Source of the DNA: Nomia melanderi
Taxonomy: Eukaryota; Arthropoda; Insecta; Hymenoptera; Halictidae
DNA: 64,000 nt
Reading direction: 5' to 3'
Assembly (NCBI RefSeq): GCF_051020985.1
Contig: NW_027475133.1
Span: forward strand, 5,890,001-5,954,000
In this document: positions 1-13,000 of the stretch, one piece after another
Layout of the letters: each line of letters begins with the position of its first letter
Position numbering within the stretch: position 1 is the first letter of the stretch
The notes under the pieces: model-generated
The model's database searches: none
Told to the model about the DNA's origin: nothing
What the model saw: only the letters and a program-made list of their open reading frames with translations
Program-made: the position numbers and the translations under genes

Positions 1-133
1 GCAGCGGGAACGACCTCGGACCACCAGGGGCCGAGATAATTAGTGATATTCGGAATCCGTCACCCAAGGTCATGTAAAAATGCAGCATATATCTGGTGAT
101 ATCTCGGGTGCTATTACAGATAGCGCAATAAAT

Positions 134-310
134 CAAAGTGCATTGTCTGTAGGAGGCCCTGGCGCATGATTCTGTGCAGCGGGAACGACCTCGGACCACC
201 AGGGGCCGAGAAAACCACAGTCTCAAGGGGCCGGACACTCAGGGTCAGGGGAAAATCCATAATATATATCTGGTGATATCTCGGGTGCTATTAGAGATAG
301 CGCAATAAAC
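134..310. repeat. 177-bp satellite monomer with 2-bp insertion
   Basis: The interval between successive caaagtg starts (134 and 311) is 177 bp, because the AT-rich block near 259-262 reads aatccataatatatatc and not aatccaatatatatc. This is the only net lengthening I could trace in the window. Confidence 0.8.
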
Positions 311-1340
311 CAAAGTGAATTATCTGCAGGAGGCCCTGCCGCATGAATCGGTGCAACGGGAAAGACCTCGGACCACCAGGGGCCGAGAAAACCACAGTCT
401 CATGGGGCCGGACACTCAAGGTCAGGGGAAAATCCAATATATATCTGGTGATATCTCGGGTGCTATTAGAGATAGCGCAATAAACCAAAGTCAATTATCT
501 GCAGGAGGCCCTGGCGCATGAATCTGTGCAACGGGAACGACCTCGGACCACCAGGGGCCGAGAAAATCACAGTCTCATGGGGCCGGATACGCAGGGTCAG
601 GGGAAAATCCAATATATATCTGGTGATATCTCGGGTGCTATTACAGATAGCGCAAAAAAACAAAGTGAATTATCTGCAGGAAGCCGTGGCGCATGATTCT
701 GCGCAGGGGGAACGACCACGGACGACCAGGGTCCGAGAAAACCACCGTCTCATGGGGCCGGACACTCAGGGTCAGGGAAAAATCCATCATATATCTGGTG
801 ATATATCAGGTGCCATTAGAGATAGCGCGATAAATCAAAGTGCATTGTCTGCAGGAGGCCCTGGCGCATGAATCTGTGCAGCGGGAACGACCTCGGACCA
901 CCAGGGGCCGAGAAAACCACAGTCACATGGTGCCGAGAAATCAGGGTCAGGCAAAAATCCAATATATATCTGGTGATATCTCGGGTGCTATTACAGATAG
1001 CGCAATAAACCAACGCGCATTGTCTGTAGGAGGCCATGGCACATGAATCGGTGCAGCGGGAACGACGTCGGACCACCAGGCGCCGAGAAAACCACAGTCT
1101 CATGGGGCCGGACTGTAAGGGTCAGGGAAAAACCCAATATATATCTGGTGATATCTAGGGTGCTATTAGAGATACCGCAATAAATCAAAGTGCATTGTCT
1201 GTAGGAGGCCCTGGCGAATGAATCTGTGCTGCAGGAACGACCTCGGACCACCAGGGGCCGAGAAAATTAGTGATATTCGGAATCCGTCACCCAAGGTCAT
1301 GTAAAAATGCAGCATATATCTGGTGATATCTCGGGTGCTA

Positions 1341-4300
1341 TTACAGATAGCGCAATAAATCAAAGTGCATTGTCTGTAGGAGGCCCTGGCGCATGTATCT
1401 GTGCAGCGGGAACGACCTCGGACCACCAGGGGCCGAGAAAATTAGTGATATTCGGAATCCGTCACCCAAGGTCATGTAAAAATGCAGCATATATCTGGTG
1501 ATATCTCGGGTGCTATTACAGATAGCGCAATAAATCAAAGTGCATTGTCTGTAGGAGGCCCTGGCGCAAGAATCTGTGCAGCGGAAACGACCTCGGACCA
1601 CCAGGGGCCGAGAAAACCACAGTCTCATGGGGCCGGACACTCAAGGTCAGGGGAAAATCCAATATATATCTGGTTATATCTCGGGTGCTATTAGAGATAG
1701 CGCAATAAACCAAAGTCAATTATCTGCAGGAGGCCCTGGCGCATGAATCTGTGCAACGGGAACGACCTCGGACCACCAGGGGCCGAGAAAACCACAGTCT
1801 CATGGGGCCGGACACTCAGGGTCAGGGGAAAATCCAATATATATCTGGTGATATCTCGGGTGCTATTACAGATAGCGCAATAAATCAAAGTGCATTGTCT
1901 GTAGGAGGCCCTGGCGCATGTATCTGTGCAGCGGGAACGACCTCGGACCACCAGGGGCCGAGATAATTAGTGATATTCGGAATCCGTCACCCAAGGTCAT
2001 GTAAAAATGCAGCATATATCTGGTGATATCTCGGGTGCTATTACAGATAGCGCAATAAATCAAAGTGCATTGTCTGTAGGAGGCCCTGGCGCATGATTCT
2101 GTGCAGCGGGAACGACCTCGGACCACCAGGGGCCGAGAAAATCACCGTCTCATGGGGCCGGACTGTAAGGGTCAGGGAAAAACCCAATATATATCTGGTG
2201 ATATCTAGGGTGCTATTAGAGATACCGCAATAAATCAAAGTGCATTGTCTGTAGGAGGCCCTGGCGACTGAATCTGTGCAGCAGGAACGACCACGGACCA
2301 CCAGGGGCCGAGAAAATTAGTGATATTCGGAATCCGTCACCCAAGGTCATGTAAAAATGCAGCATATATCTGGTGATATCTCGGGTGCTATTACAGATAG
2401 CGCAATAAATCAAAGTGCATTGTCTGTAGGAGGCCCTGGCGCATGTATCTGTGCAGCGGGAACGACCTCGTACCACCAGGGGCCGAGATAATTAGTGATA
2501 TTCGGAATCCGTCACCCAAGGTCATGTAAAAATGCAGCATATATCTGGTGATATCTCGGGTGCTATTACAGATAGCGCAATAAATCGAAGTGCATTGTCT
2601 GAAGGAGGCCCTGGCGCATGAATCTGTGCAGCGGGAACGACCTCGGACCACCAGGGGCCGAGAAAACCACAGTCTCATGGGGCCGGACACTCAGCGTCAG
2701 GGAACAATCCAATATATATCTAGTGATATCTCGGGTGCTATTAGAGATAGCGCAATAAACCAAAGTGAATTATCTGCAGGAGGCCCTGCCGCATGAATCG
2801 GTGCAACGGGAACGACCTCGGACCACCAGGCGCCGAGAAAACCACAGTCTCATGGGGCCGGACACTCAGGGTCAGTGAAAAATCCAATATATATCTGGTG
2901 ATATCTCGGGTGCTATTAGTGATAGCGCAATAAACCAAAGTGAATTGTCTGAAAGAGGCCCTGGTGCATGAATCTGTGCAGCGGGAACGACCTCGGATCA
3001 CCAGGGGCCGAGAAAACCACCATCTCATGGGGCCGGACACTCAGGTTCAGGGGAAAATCCAATATATATCTGGTGATATCTCGGGTGCTATTAGAGATAG
3101 CGCAATAAACCAAAGTCAATTATCTGCAGGAAGCCCTGGCGCATGATTCTGTGCAGCGGGAACGACCTCGGACCACCAGGGGCCGAGAAAATCACCGTCT
3201 CATGGGGCCGGACTGTAAGGGTCAGGGAAAAACCCAATATATATCTGGTGATATCTAGGGTGCTATTAGAGATACCGCAATAAATCAGAGTGCATTGTCT
3301 GTAGGAGGCCCTGGCGCATGTATCTGTGCAGCGGGAACGACCTCGGACCACCAGGGGCCGAGATAATTAGTGATATTCGGAATCCGTCACCCAAGGTCAT
3401 GTAAAAATGCAGCATATATCTGGTGATATCTCGGGTGCTATTACAGATAGCGCAATAAATCAAAGTGCATTGTCTGTAGGAGGCCCTGGCGCATGATTCT
3501 GTGCAGCGGGAACGACCTCGGACCACCAGGGGCCGAGAAAATCACCGTCTCATGGGGCCGGACTGTAAGGGTCAGGGAAAAACCCAATATATATCTGGTG
3601 ATATCTAGGGTGCTATTAGAGATACCGCAATAAATCAAAGTGCATTGTCTGTAGGAGGCCCTGGCGAATGAATATGTGCAGCAGGAACGACCTCGGACCA
3701 CCAGGGGCCGAGAAAATTAGTGATATTCGGAATCCGTCACCCAAGGTCATGTAAAAATGCAGCATATATCTGGTGATATCTCGGGTGCTATTACAGATAG
3801 CGCAATAAATCAAAGTGCATTGTCTGTAGGAGGCCCTGGCGCATGTGTCTGTGCAGCGGGAACGACCTCGGACCACCAGGGGCCGAGAAAATTTGTGATA
3901 TTCGGAATCCGTCACCCAAGGTCATGTAAAAATGCAGCATATATCTGGTGATATCTCGGGTGCTATTACAGATAGCGCAATAAATCAAAGTGCATTGTCT
4001 GTTGGAGGCCCTGGCGCAAGAATCTGTGCAGCGGAAACGACCTCGGACCACCAGGGGCCGAGAAAACCACAGTCTCATGGGGCCGGACACTCAAGGTCAG
4101 GGGAAAATCCAATATATATCTGGTTATATCTCGGGTGCTATTAGAGATAGCGCAATAAACCAAAGTCAATTATCTGCAGGCGGCCCTGGCGCATGAATCT
4201 GTGCAACGGGAACGACCTCGGACCACCAGGGGCCGAGAAAACCACAGTCTCATGGGGCCGGACACTCAGGGTCAGGGGAAAATCCAATATATATCTGGTG

Positions 4301-7300
4301 ATATCTCGGGTGCTATTACAGATAGCGCAATAAATCAAAGTGCATTGTCTGTTGGAGGCCCTGGCGCATGATTCTGTGCAGCGGGAACGACCTCGGACCA
4401 CCAGGGGCCGAGAAAATCACCGTCTCATGGGGCCGGACTGTAAGGGTCAGGGAAAAACCCAATATATATCTGGTGATATCTAGGGTGCTATTAGAGATAC
4501 CGCAATAAATCAAAGTGCATTGTCTGTAGGAGGCCCTGGCGACTGAATCTGTGCAGCAGGAACGACCACGGACCACCAGGGGCCGAGAAAATTAGTGATA
4601 TTCGGAATCCGTCACCCAAGGTCATGTAAAAATGCAGCATATATCTGGTGATATCTCGGGTGCTATTACAGATAGCGCAATAAATCAAAGTGCATTGTCT
4701 GTAGGAGGCCCTGGCGCATGTATCTGTGCAGCGGGAACGACCTCGGACCACCAGGGGCCGAGATAATTAGTGATATTCGGAATCCGTCACCCAAGGTCAT
4801 GTAAAAATGCAGCATATATCTGGTGATATCTCGGGTGCTATTACAGATAGCGCAATAAATCAAAGTGCATTGTCTGAAGGAGGCCCTGGCGCATGAATCT
4901 GTGCAGCGGGAACGACCTCGGACCACCAGGGGCCGAGAAAACCACAGTCTCATGGGGCCGGACACTCAGCGTCAGGGAACAATCCAATATATATCTGGTG
5001 ATATCTCGGGTGCTATTAGAGATAGCGCAATAAACCAAAATGAATTATCTGCAGGAGGCCCTGCCGCATGAATCGGTGCAACGGGAACGACCTCGGACCA
5101 CCAGGCGCCGAGAAAACCACAGTCTCATGGGGCCGGACACTCAGGGTCAGTGAAAAATCCAATATATATCTGGTGATATCTCGGGTGCTATTAGTGATAG
5201 CGCAATAAACCAAAGTGAATTGTCTGCAAGAGGCCCTGGTGCATGAATCTGTGCAGGGGGAACGACCTCGGATCACCAGGGGCCGAGAAAACCACCATCT
5301 CATGGGGCCGGACACTCAGGTTCAGGGGAAAATCCAATATATATCTGGTGATATCTCGGGTGCTATTAGAGATAGCGCAATAAACCAAAGTGAATTATCT
5401 GCAGGAGGCCCTGGCGCATGAATCTGTGCAACGGGAACGATGTCGGACCACCAGGGGCCGAGAAAACCACAGTCTCATGGGGCCGGACACTCAGGGTCAG
5501 GGGAAAATCCAATATATATCTGGTGATATCTCGGGTGCTATTACAGATAGCGCAATAAATCAAAGTGCATTGTCTGTAGGAGGCCCTGGCGCATGAATCT
5601 GTGCAGCGGAAACGACCTCGGACCACCAGGGGCCGAGAAAACCACAGTCTCATGGGGCCGGACACTGATGGTCAGGGGAAAATCCAATATATATCTGGTG
5701 ATATCTCGGGTGCTATTTCAGATAGCGCAATCAACCAACGCGCATTGTCTGTAGGGGGCCCTGGCGCATGTATCTGTGCAGCGGGAACGACCTCGGACCG
5801 CCAGGGGCCGAGAAAACCACCGTCTCATGGGGCCGGACACTCAGGGTCGGGGAAAAATCGAATATACATCTGGTGATATCTCGGGTGCTATTAGAGATAG
5901 CGCAAAAAACCAAAGTGAATTATCTGCAGGAAGCCATGGCGCATGATTCTGCGCAGCGGGAACGACCACGGACGACCAGGGTCCGAGAAAACCACCGTCT
6001 CATGGGGCCGGACACTCAGGGTCAGGGCAAAATCCAATATATATCTGGTGATATCTCGGGTGCTATTACAGATAGCGCAATAAACCAACGCGCATTGTCT
6101 GTAGGAGGCCATGGCGCATGAATCTGTGCAGCGGGAACGACCTCGGACCACCAGGGGCCGATAAAACGACCATCTCATGGGGCCGGACTCTCATGGTCAG
6201 GGAAAAATCCAATATATATCTGGTGATATCTCGGGTGCTATTAGAGATAGCGCAATAAACCAAAGTGAATTATCTGCAGGAGGCCCTGGCGCATGAATCT
6301 GTGCAACGGGAACGACCTCGGACCACCAGGGGCCGAGAAAACCACAGTCTCATGGGGCCGGACACTCAGGGTCAGGGCAAAATCCAATATATATCTGGTG
6401 ATATCTCGGGTGCTATTAGAGATAGCGCAATAAACCAAAGTGAATTATCTGCAGGAGGCCCTGGCGCATGAATCTGTGCAACGGGAACGACCTCGGACCA
6501 CCAGGGGCCGAGAAAACCACAGTCTCATGGGGCCGGACACTCAGGGGCAGGGGAAAATCCAATATATATCTGGTGATATCTCGGGTGCTATTACAGATAG
6601 CGCAATAAATCAAAGTGCATTGTCTGTAGGAGGCCCTGGCGCATGTACCTGTGCAGCGGGAACGACCTCGGACCACCAGGGGCCGAGATAATTAGTGATA
6701 TTCGGAATCCGTCACCCAAGGTCATGTAAAAATGCAGCATATATCTGGTGATATCTCGGGTGCTATTACAGATAGCGCAATAAATCAAAGTGCATTGTCT
6801 GTAGGAGGCCCTGGCGCATGATTCTGTGCAGCGGGAACGACCTCGGACCACCAGGGGCCGAGAAAATCACCGTCTCATGGGGCCGGACTGTAAGGGTCAG
6901 GGAAAAACCCAATATATATCTGGTGATATCTAGGGTGCTATTAGAGATACCGCAATAAATCTAAGTGCATTGTCTGTAGGAGGCCCTGGCGACTGAATCT
7001 GTGCAGCAGGAACGACCACGGACCACCAGGGGCCGAGAAAATTAGTGATATTCGGAATCCGTCACCCAAGGTCATGTAAAAATGCAGCATATATCTGGTG
7101 ATATCTCCGGTGCTATTACAGATAGCGCAATAAATCAAAGTGCATTGTCTGTAGGAGGCCCTGGCGCATGTATCTGTGCAGCGGGAACGACCTCGTACCA
7201 CCAGGGGCCGAGATAATTAGTGATATTCGGAATCCGTCACCCAAGGTCATGTAAAAATGCAGCATATATCTGGTGATATCTCGGGTGCTATTACAGATAG

Positions 7301-8360
7301 CGCAATAAATCAAAGTGCATTGTCTGAAGGAGGCCCTGGCGCATGAATCTGTGCAGCGGGAACGACCTCGGACCACCAGGGGCCGAGAAAACCACAGTCT
7401 CATGGGGCCGGACACTCAGCGTCAGGGAACAATCCAATATATATCTGGTGATATCTCGGGTGCTATTAGAGATAGCGCAATAAACCAAAGTGAATTATCT
7501 GCAGGAGGCCCTGCCGCATGAATCGGTGCAACGGGAACGACCTCGGACCACCAGGCGCCGAGAAAACCACAGTCTCATGGGGCCGGACACTCAGGGTCAG
7601 TGAAAAATCCAATATATATCTGGTGATATCTCGGGTGCTATTAGTGATAGCGCAATAAACCAAAGTGAATTGTCTGAAAGAGGCCCTGGTGCATGAATCT
7701 GTGCAGCGGGAACGACCTCGGATCACCAGGGGCCGAGAAAACCACCATCTCATGGGGCCGGACACTCAGGTTCAGGGGAAAATCCAATATATATCTGGTG
7801 ATATCTCGGGTGCTATTAGAGATAGCGCAATAAACCAAAGTGCATTGTCTGCAGGAAGCCCTGGCGCATGATTCTGTGCAGCGGGAACGACCTCGGACCA
7901 CCAGGGGCCGAGAAAATCACCGTCTCATGGGGCCGGACTGTAAGGGTCAGGGAAAAAGCCAATATATATCTGGTGATATCTAGGGTGCTATTAGAGATAC
8001 CGCAATAAATCAAAGTGCATTGTCTGTAGGAGGCCCTTGCGACTGAATCTGTGCAGCAGGAACGACGTCGGACCACCAGGGGCCGAGAAAATTAGTGATA
8101 TTCGGAATCCGTCACCCAAGGTCATGTAAAAATGCAGCATATATCTGGTGATATCTCGGGTGCTATTACAGATAGCGCAATAAATCAAAGTGCATTGTCT
8201 GAAGGAGGCCCTGGCGCATGAATCTGTGCAGCGGGAACGACCTCGGACCACCAGGGGCCGAGAAAACCACAGTCTCATGGGGCCGGACACTCAGCGTCAG
8301 GGAACAATCCAATATATATCTGGTGATATCTCGGGTGCTATTAGAGATAGCGCAATAAAC
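1341..8360. repeat. 13-/14-monomer higher-order repeat (2,275 and 2,450 bp)
   Basis: A private variant, tcagcgtcagggaacaatcc, starts at 2,691, 4,966 and 7,416, then again at 8,291 and 10,741. The spacings are 2,275, 2,450, 875 and 2,450 bp, that is 13, 14, 5 and 14 monomers. Runs of neighbouring monomers move with it: about 2.0-3.1 kb matches 4.3-5.4 kb, and 4.5-5.4 kb matches 6.9-7.8 kb. The 13 versus 14 difference implies gain or loss of one monomer in one copy. Limits are approximate. Confidence 0.75.
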
Positions 8361-9215
8361 CAAAGTGAATTATCTGCTGGAGGCCCTGCCGCATGAATCG
8401 GTGCAACGGGAACGACCTCGGACCACCAGGCGCCGAGAAAACCACAGTCTCATGGGGCCGGACACTCAGGGTCAGTGAAAAATCCAATATATATCTGGTG
8501 ATATCTCGGGTGCTATTAGAGATAGCGCAATAAACCAAAGTCAATTATCTGCAGGAGGCCCTGGCGCATGAATCTGTGCAACGGGAACGACCTCGGACCA
8601 CCAGGGGCCGAGAAAACCACAGTCTCATGGGGCCGGACACTCAGGGTCAGGGGAAAATCCAATATATATCTGGTGATATCTCGGGTGCTATTACAGATAG
8701 CGCAATAAATCAAAGTGCATTGTCTGTAGGAGGCCCTGGCGCATGTATCTGTGCAGCGGGAACGACCTCGGACCACCAGGGGCCGAGATAATTAGTGATA
8801 TTCGGAATCCGTCACCCAAGGTCATGTAAAAATGCAGCATATATCTGGTGATATCTCGGGTGCTATTACAGATAGCGCAATAAATCAAAGTGCATTGTCT
8901 GAAGGAGGCCCTGGCGCATGAATCTGTGCAGCGGGAACGACCTCGGACGACCAGGGGCCGAGAAAACCACGGTCTCATGGGGCCGGACACTCAGGGTCAG
9001 GGGAAAATCCAATATATATCTGGTGATATCTCGGGTGCTATTAGAGACAGCGCAATAAACCAAAGTGAATTATCTGCAGGAGGCCCTGCCGCATGAATCG
9101 GTGCAACGGGAACGACCTCGGACCACCAGGGGCCGAGAAAACCACAGTCTCATGGGGCCGGACACTCAGGGTCAGTGAAAAATCCAATATATATCTGGTG
9201 ATATCTCGGGTGCTA

Positions 9216-10040
9216 TTAGAGATAGCGCAATAAACCAAAGTGCATTGTCTGCAGGAAGCCCTGGCGCATGATTCTGTGCAGCGGGAACGACCTCGGACCA
9301 CCAGGGGCCGAGAAAATCACCGTCTCATGGGGCCGGACTGTAAGGGTCAGGGAAAAACCCAATATATATCTGGTGATATCTAGGGTGCTATTAGAGATAC
9401 CGCAATAAATCAAAGTGCATTGTCTGTAGGAGGCCCTGGCGAATGAATCTGTGCAGCAGGAACGACCTCGGACCACCAGGGGCCGAGAAAATTAGTGATA
9501 TTCGGAATCCGTCACCCAAGGTCATGTAAAAATGCAGCATACATCTGGTGATATCTCGGGTGCTATTACAGATAGCGCAATAAATCAAAGTGCATTGTCT
9601 GTAGGAGGCCCTGGCGCATGTATCTGTGCAGCGGGAACGACCTCGGACCACCAGGGGCCGAGAAAATTAGTGATATTCGGAATCCGTCACCCAAGGTCAT
9701 GTAAAAATGCAGCATATATCTGGTGATATCTCGGGTGCTATTAGAGATTGCGCAATAAATCAAAGTGCATTGTCTGTAGGAGGCCCTGGCGCATGAATCT
9801 GTGCAGCGGGAACCACCTCGGACCACCAGGGGCCGAGAAAATTAGTGATATTCGGAATCCGTCACCCAAGGTCATGTAAAAATGCAGCATATATCTGGTG
9901 ATATCTCGGGTGCTATTAGTGATAGCGCAATAAACCAAAGTGAATTGTCTGCAAGAGGCCCTGGTGCATGAATCTGTGCAGCGGGAACGATCTCGGATCA
10001 CCAGGGGCCGAGAAAACCACCATCTCATGGGGCCGGACAC
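9216..10040. repeat. Long-range duplicate block, copy 1 (partner at about 56,848-57,672)
   Basis: At least four consecutive monomers (C, then B1 copies, then a caggttcaggg A copy) share their order and private changes with a block 47,632 bp away. Examples are the run of three B1 monomers, gatctcggatcaccagg and cagggaaatatccaat. Confidence 0.72.
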
Positions 10041-10090
10041 TCAGGTTCAGGGAAATATCCAATATATATCTGGTGATATCTCGGGTGCTA

Positions 10091-13000
10091 TTACAGATAG
10101 AGCAATAAATCAAAGTGCACTGTCAGTAGGAGGCCGTGGCGCATGAATCTGGGCAGCGGGAACGACCTCGGACCACCAGGGGCCGAGAACACCACCGTCT
10201 CATGGGGCCGGCCACTCAGGGTCAGGGGAAAATCCAATATATATCTGGTGATATCTCGGGTGCTATTAGAGATAGCGCAATGAGCCAAAGGGAATCATCT
10301 GCAGGACGCCCTGGCGCATGCATCTGTGCAGCGGGAACGACCTAGGACCACCAGGGGCCGAGAAAACCACCGTCTCATGGGGCCGGACACTCAGGGTCAG
10401 GGAAAAATCCAATATGTATCTGGTGATATCTCGGGTGCTATTAGAGATAGCGCAATAAACCAAAGTGAATTATCTGCAGGAGGCCCTGGCGCATGAATCT
10501 GTGCAACGGGAACGACCTCGGACCACCAGGGGCCGAGAAAACCACAGTCTCATGGGGCCGGACACACAGGGTCAGGGCAAAATCCAATATATATCTGGTG
10601 ATATCTCGGGTGCTATTAGAGATAGCGCAATAAGCCAAAGTGAATTATCTGCAGGAGGCCCTGGCGCATGCATCTGTGCAGCGGGAACGACCTCGGACCG
10701 CCAGGGGCCGAAAAAACCACCGTCTCATGGGGCCGGACACTCAGCGTCAGGGAACAATCCAATATATATCTGGTGATATCTCGGGTGCTATTAGAGATAG
10801 CGCAATAAACCAAAGTCAATTATCTGCAGGAGGCCCTGCCGCATGAATCGGTGCAACGGGAACGACCTCGGACCACCAGGCGCCGAGAAAACCACAGTCT
10901 CATGGGGCCGGACACTCAGGGTCAGTGAAAAATCCAATATATATCTGGTGATATCTCGGGTGCTATTAGTGATAGCGCAATAAACCAAAGTGAATTGTCT
11001 GCAAGAGGCCCTGGTGCATGAATCTGTGCAGCGGGAACGACCTCGGACCACCAGGGGCCGAGAAAACCGCAGTCTCATGGGGCCGGACACTCAGGGTCAG
11101 GGAAAAATCCAATATATATCTGGTGATATCTCGGGCGCTATTAGAGATAGCGCAATAAACCAAAGTGAATTATCTGCAGGAGGCCCTGGCGCATGAATCT
11201 GTGCAGCGGGAACGCCCTCGGTCCACCAGGGGCCGAGAAAACCACCGTCTCATGGGGCTGGACACTCAGGGTGAGGGAAATATCCAATATATATCTGGTG
11301 GTATCTCGGGTGCTATTAGAGATAGCGCAATAAGCCAAAGGGAATTGTCTGCAGGAGGACCTGGCGCATGCATCTGTGCAGCGGGAACGACCTAGGACCA
11401 CCAGGGGCCGAGAAAACCACCGTCTCATGGGGCCGGACACTCAGGGTCAGGGAAAAATCCATCATATATCTGGTGATATATCAGGTGCCATTAGAGATAG
11501 CGCGATAAATCAAAGTGCATTGTCTGCAGGAGGCCCTGACGCATGAATCTGTGCAGCGGGAACGACCTCGGACCACCAGGGGCCGAGAAAACCACAGTCA
11601 CATGGTGCCGAGAAATCAGGGTCAGGCAAAAATCCAATATATATCTGGTGATATCTCGGGTGCTATTACAGATAGCGCAATAAACCAACGCGCATTGTCT
11701 GTAGGAGGCCATGGCGCATGAATCTGTGCAGCGGGAACGACCTCGGACCACCAGGCGCCGAGAAAACCACAGTCTCATGGGGCCGGACACTCAGGGTCAG
11801 TGAAAAATCCAATATATATCTGGTGATATCTCGGGTGCTATTAGTGATAGCGCAATAAACCAAACTGAATTGTCTGCAAGAGGCCCTGGTGCATGAATCT
11901 GTGCAGCGGGAACGACCTCGGATCACCAGGGGCCGAGAAAACCACCATCTCATGGGGCCGGACACTCAGGTTCAGGGGAAAATCCAATATATATCTGGTG
12001 ATATCTCGGGTGCTATTAGAGATAGCGCAATAAACCAAAGTGAATTATCTGCAGGAGGCCCTGGCGCATGAATGTGTGCAGCGGGAACGACCTCGGACCA
12101 CCAGGGGCCGAGAAAACCGCAGTCTCATGGGGCCGGACACTCAGGGTCAGGGAAAAATCCAATATATATCTGGTGATATCTCGGGCGCTATTAGAGATAG
12201 CGCAATAAACCAAAGTGAATTATCTGCAGGAGGCCCTGGCGCATGAATCTGTGCAGCGGGAACGCCCTCGGTCCACCAGGGGCCGAGAAAACCACCGTCT
12301 CATGGGGCCGGACACTCAGGGTCAGGGAAAAATCCAATATATATCTGGTGATATCTCGGGTGCTATTATAGATAGTGCAATAAACCAAAGTGAGTTATCT
12401 GTAGGAGGCCCTGGCGCATGAATCTGTGCAGCGGGAACGACCTCGGACCACCAGGGGCCGAGAAAACCACCGTCCCGAGGGGCCGGACATTTAGGGTCAG
12501 TGAAAAATCCAATATATATCTGGTGATATCTCGGGTGCTATTACAGATAGCGCAATAAATCAAAGTGAATTATCTGCAGGAGGCCCTGGCGCATGAATCT
12601 GTGCAACGGGAACGACCTCGGACCCGTACGGGCCGAGAAAATCACCGTCTCATGGGGCCGGACAGTCAGGGTCAGTGAAAAATCCTATATATATCTGGTG
12701 ATATCTTGGGTGCTATTAGAGATAGCGCAATAAATCAAAGTGCATTGTCTGTAGGAGGCCCTGGCGCACGAATCTGTGCAGCGGGAACGACCTCGGACCA
12801 CCAGGGGCCGAGAAAACAACCGTCTCATGGGGCCGGACACTCAGGGTCAGTGAAAAATCCAATATATATCTGGTGATATCTCGGCTGCTATTACAGATAG
12901 CGCAATAAATCAAAGTGCATTGTCTGTAGAAGGCACTGGCGCATGAATCTGTGCAGCGGGAACGACCTCGGACCACCAGGGGCGAGACAACCACCGTCTC

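Larger units (their letters stand above)
1..10090. repeat. Satellite region I: A, B1 and C monomers in higher-order order
   Basis: This block mixes three monomer kinds. A-type copies carry accacagtctcatgggg. B1 copies replace about consensus positions 79-130 with a diverged block of the same length containing gatattcggaatccgtcacc and aaaaatgcagcatat; I count 19, near 0.05, 1.27, 1.45, 1.97, 2.32, 2.50, 3.37, 3.72, 3.90, 4.60, 4.77, 6.70, 7.05, 7.22, 8.10, 8.80, 9.50, 9.67 and 9.85 kb. C copies carry ggactgtaagggtcaggg, then tatctagggtg and gagataccgc; they start near 1,111, 2,161, 3,211, 3,561, 4,436, 6,886, 7,936 and 9,336. Borders are approximate. Confidence 0.85.
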
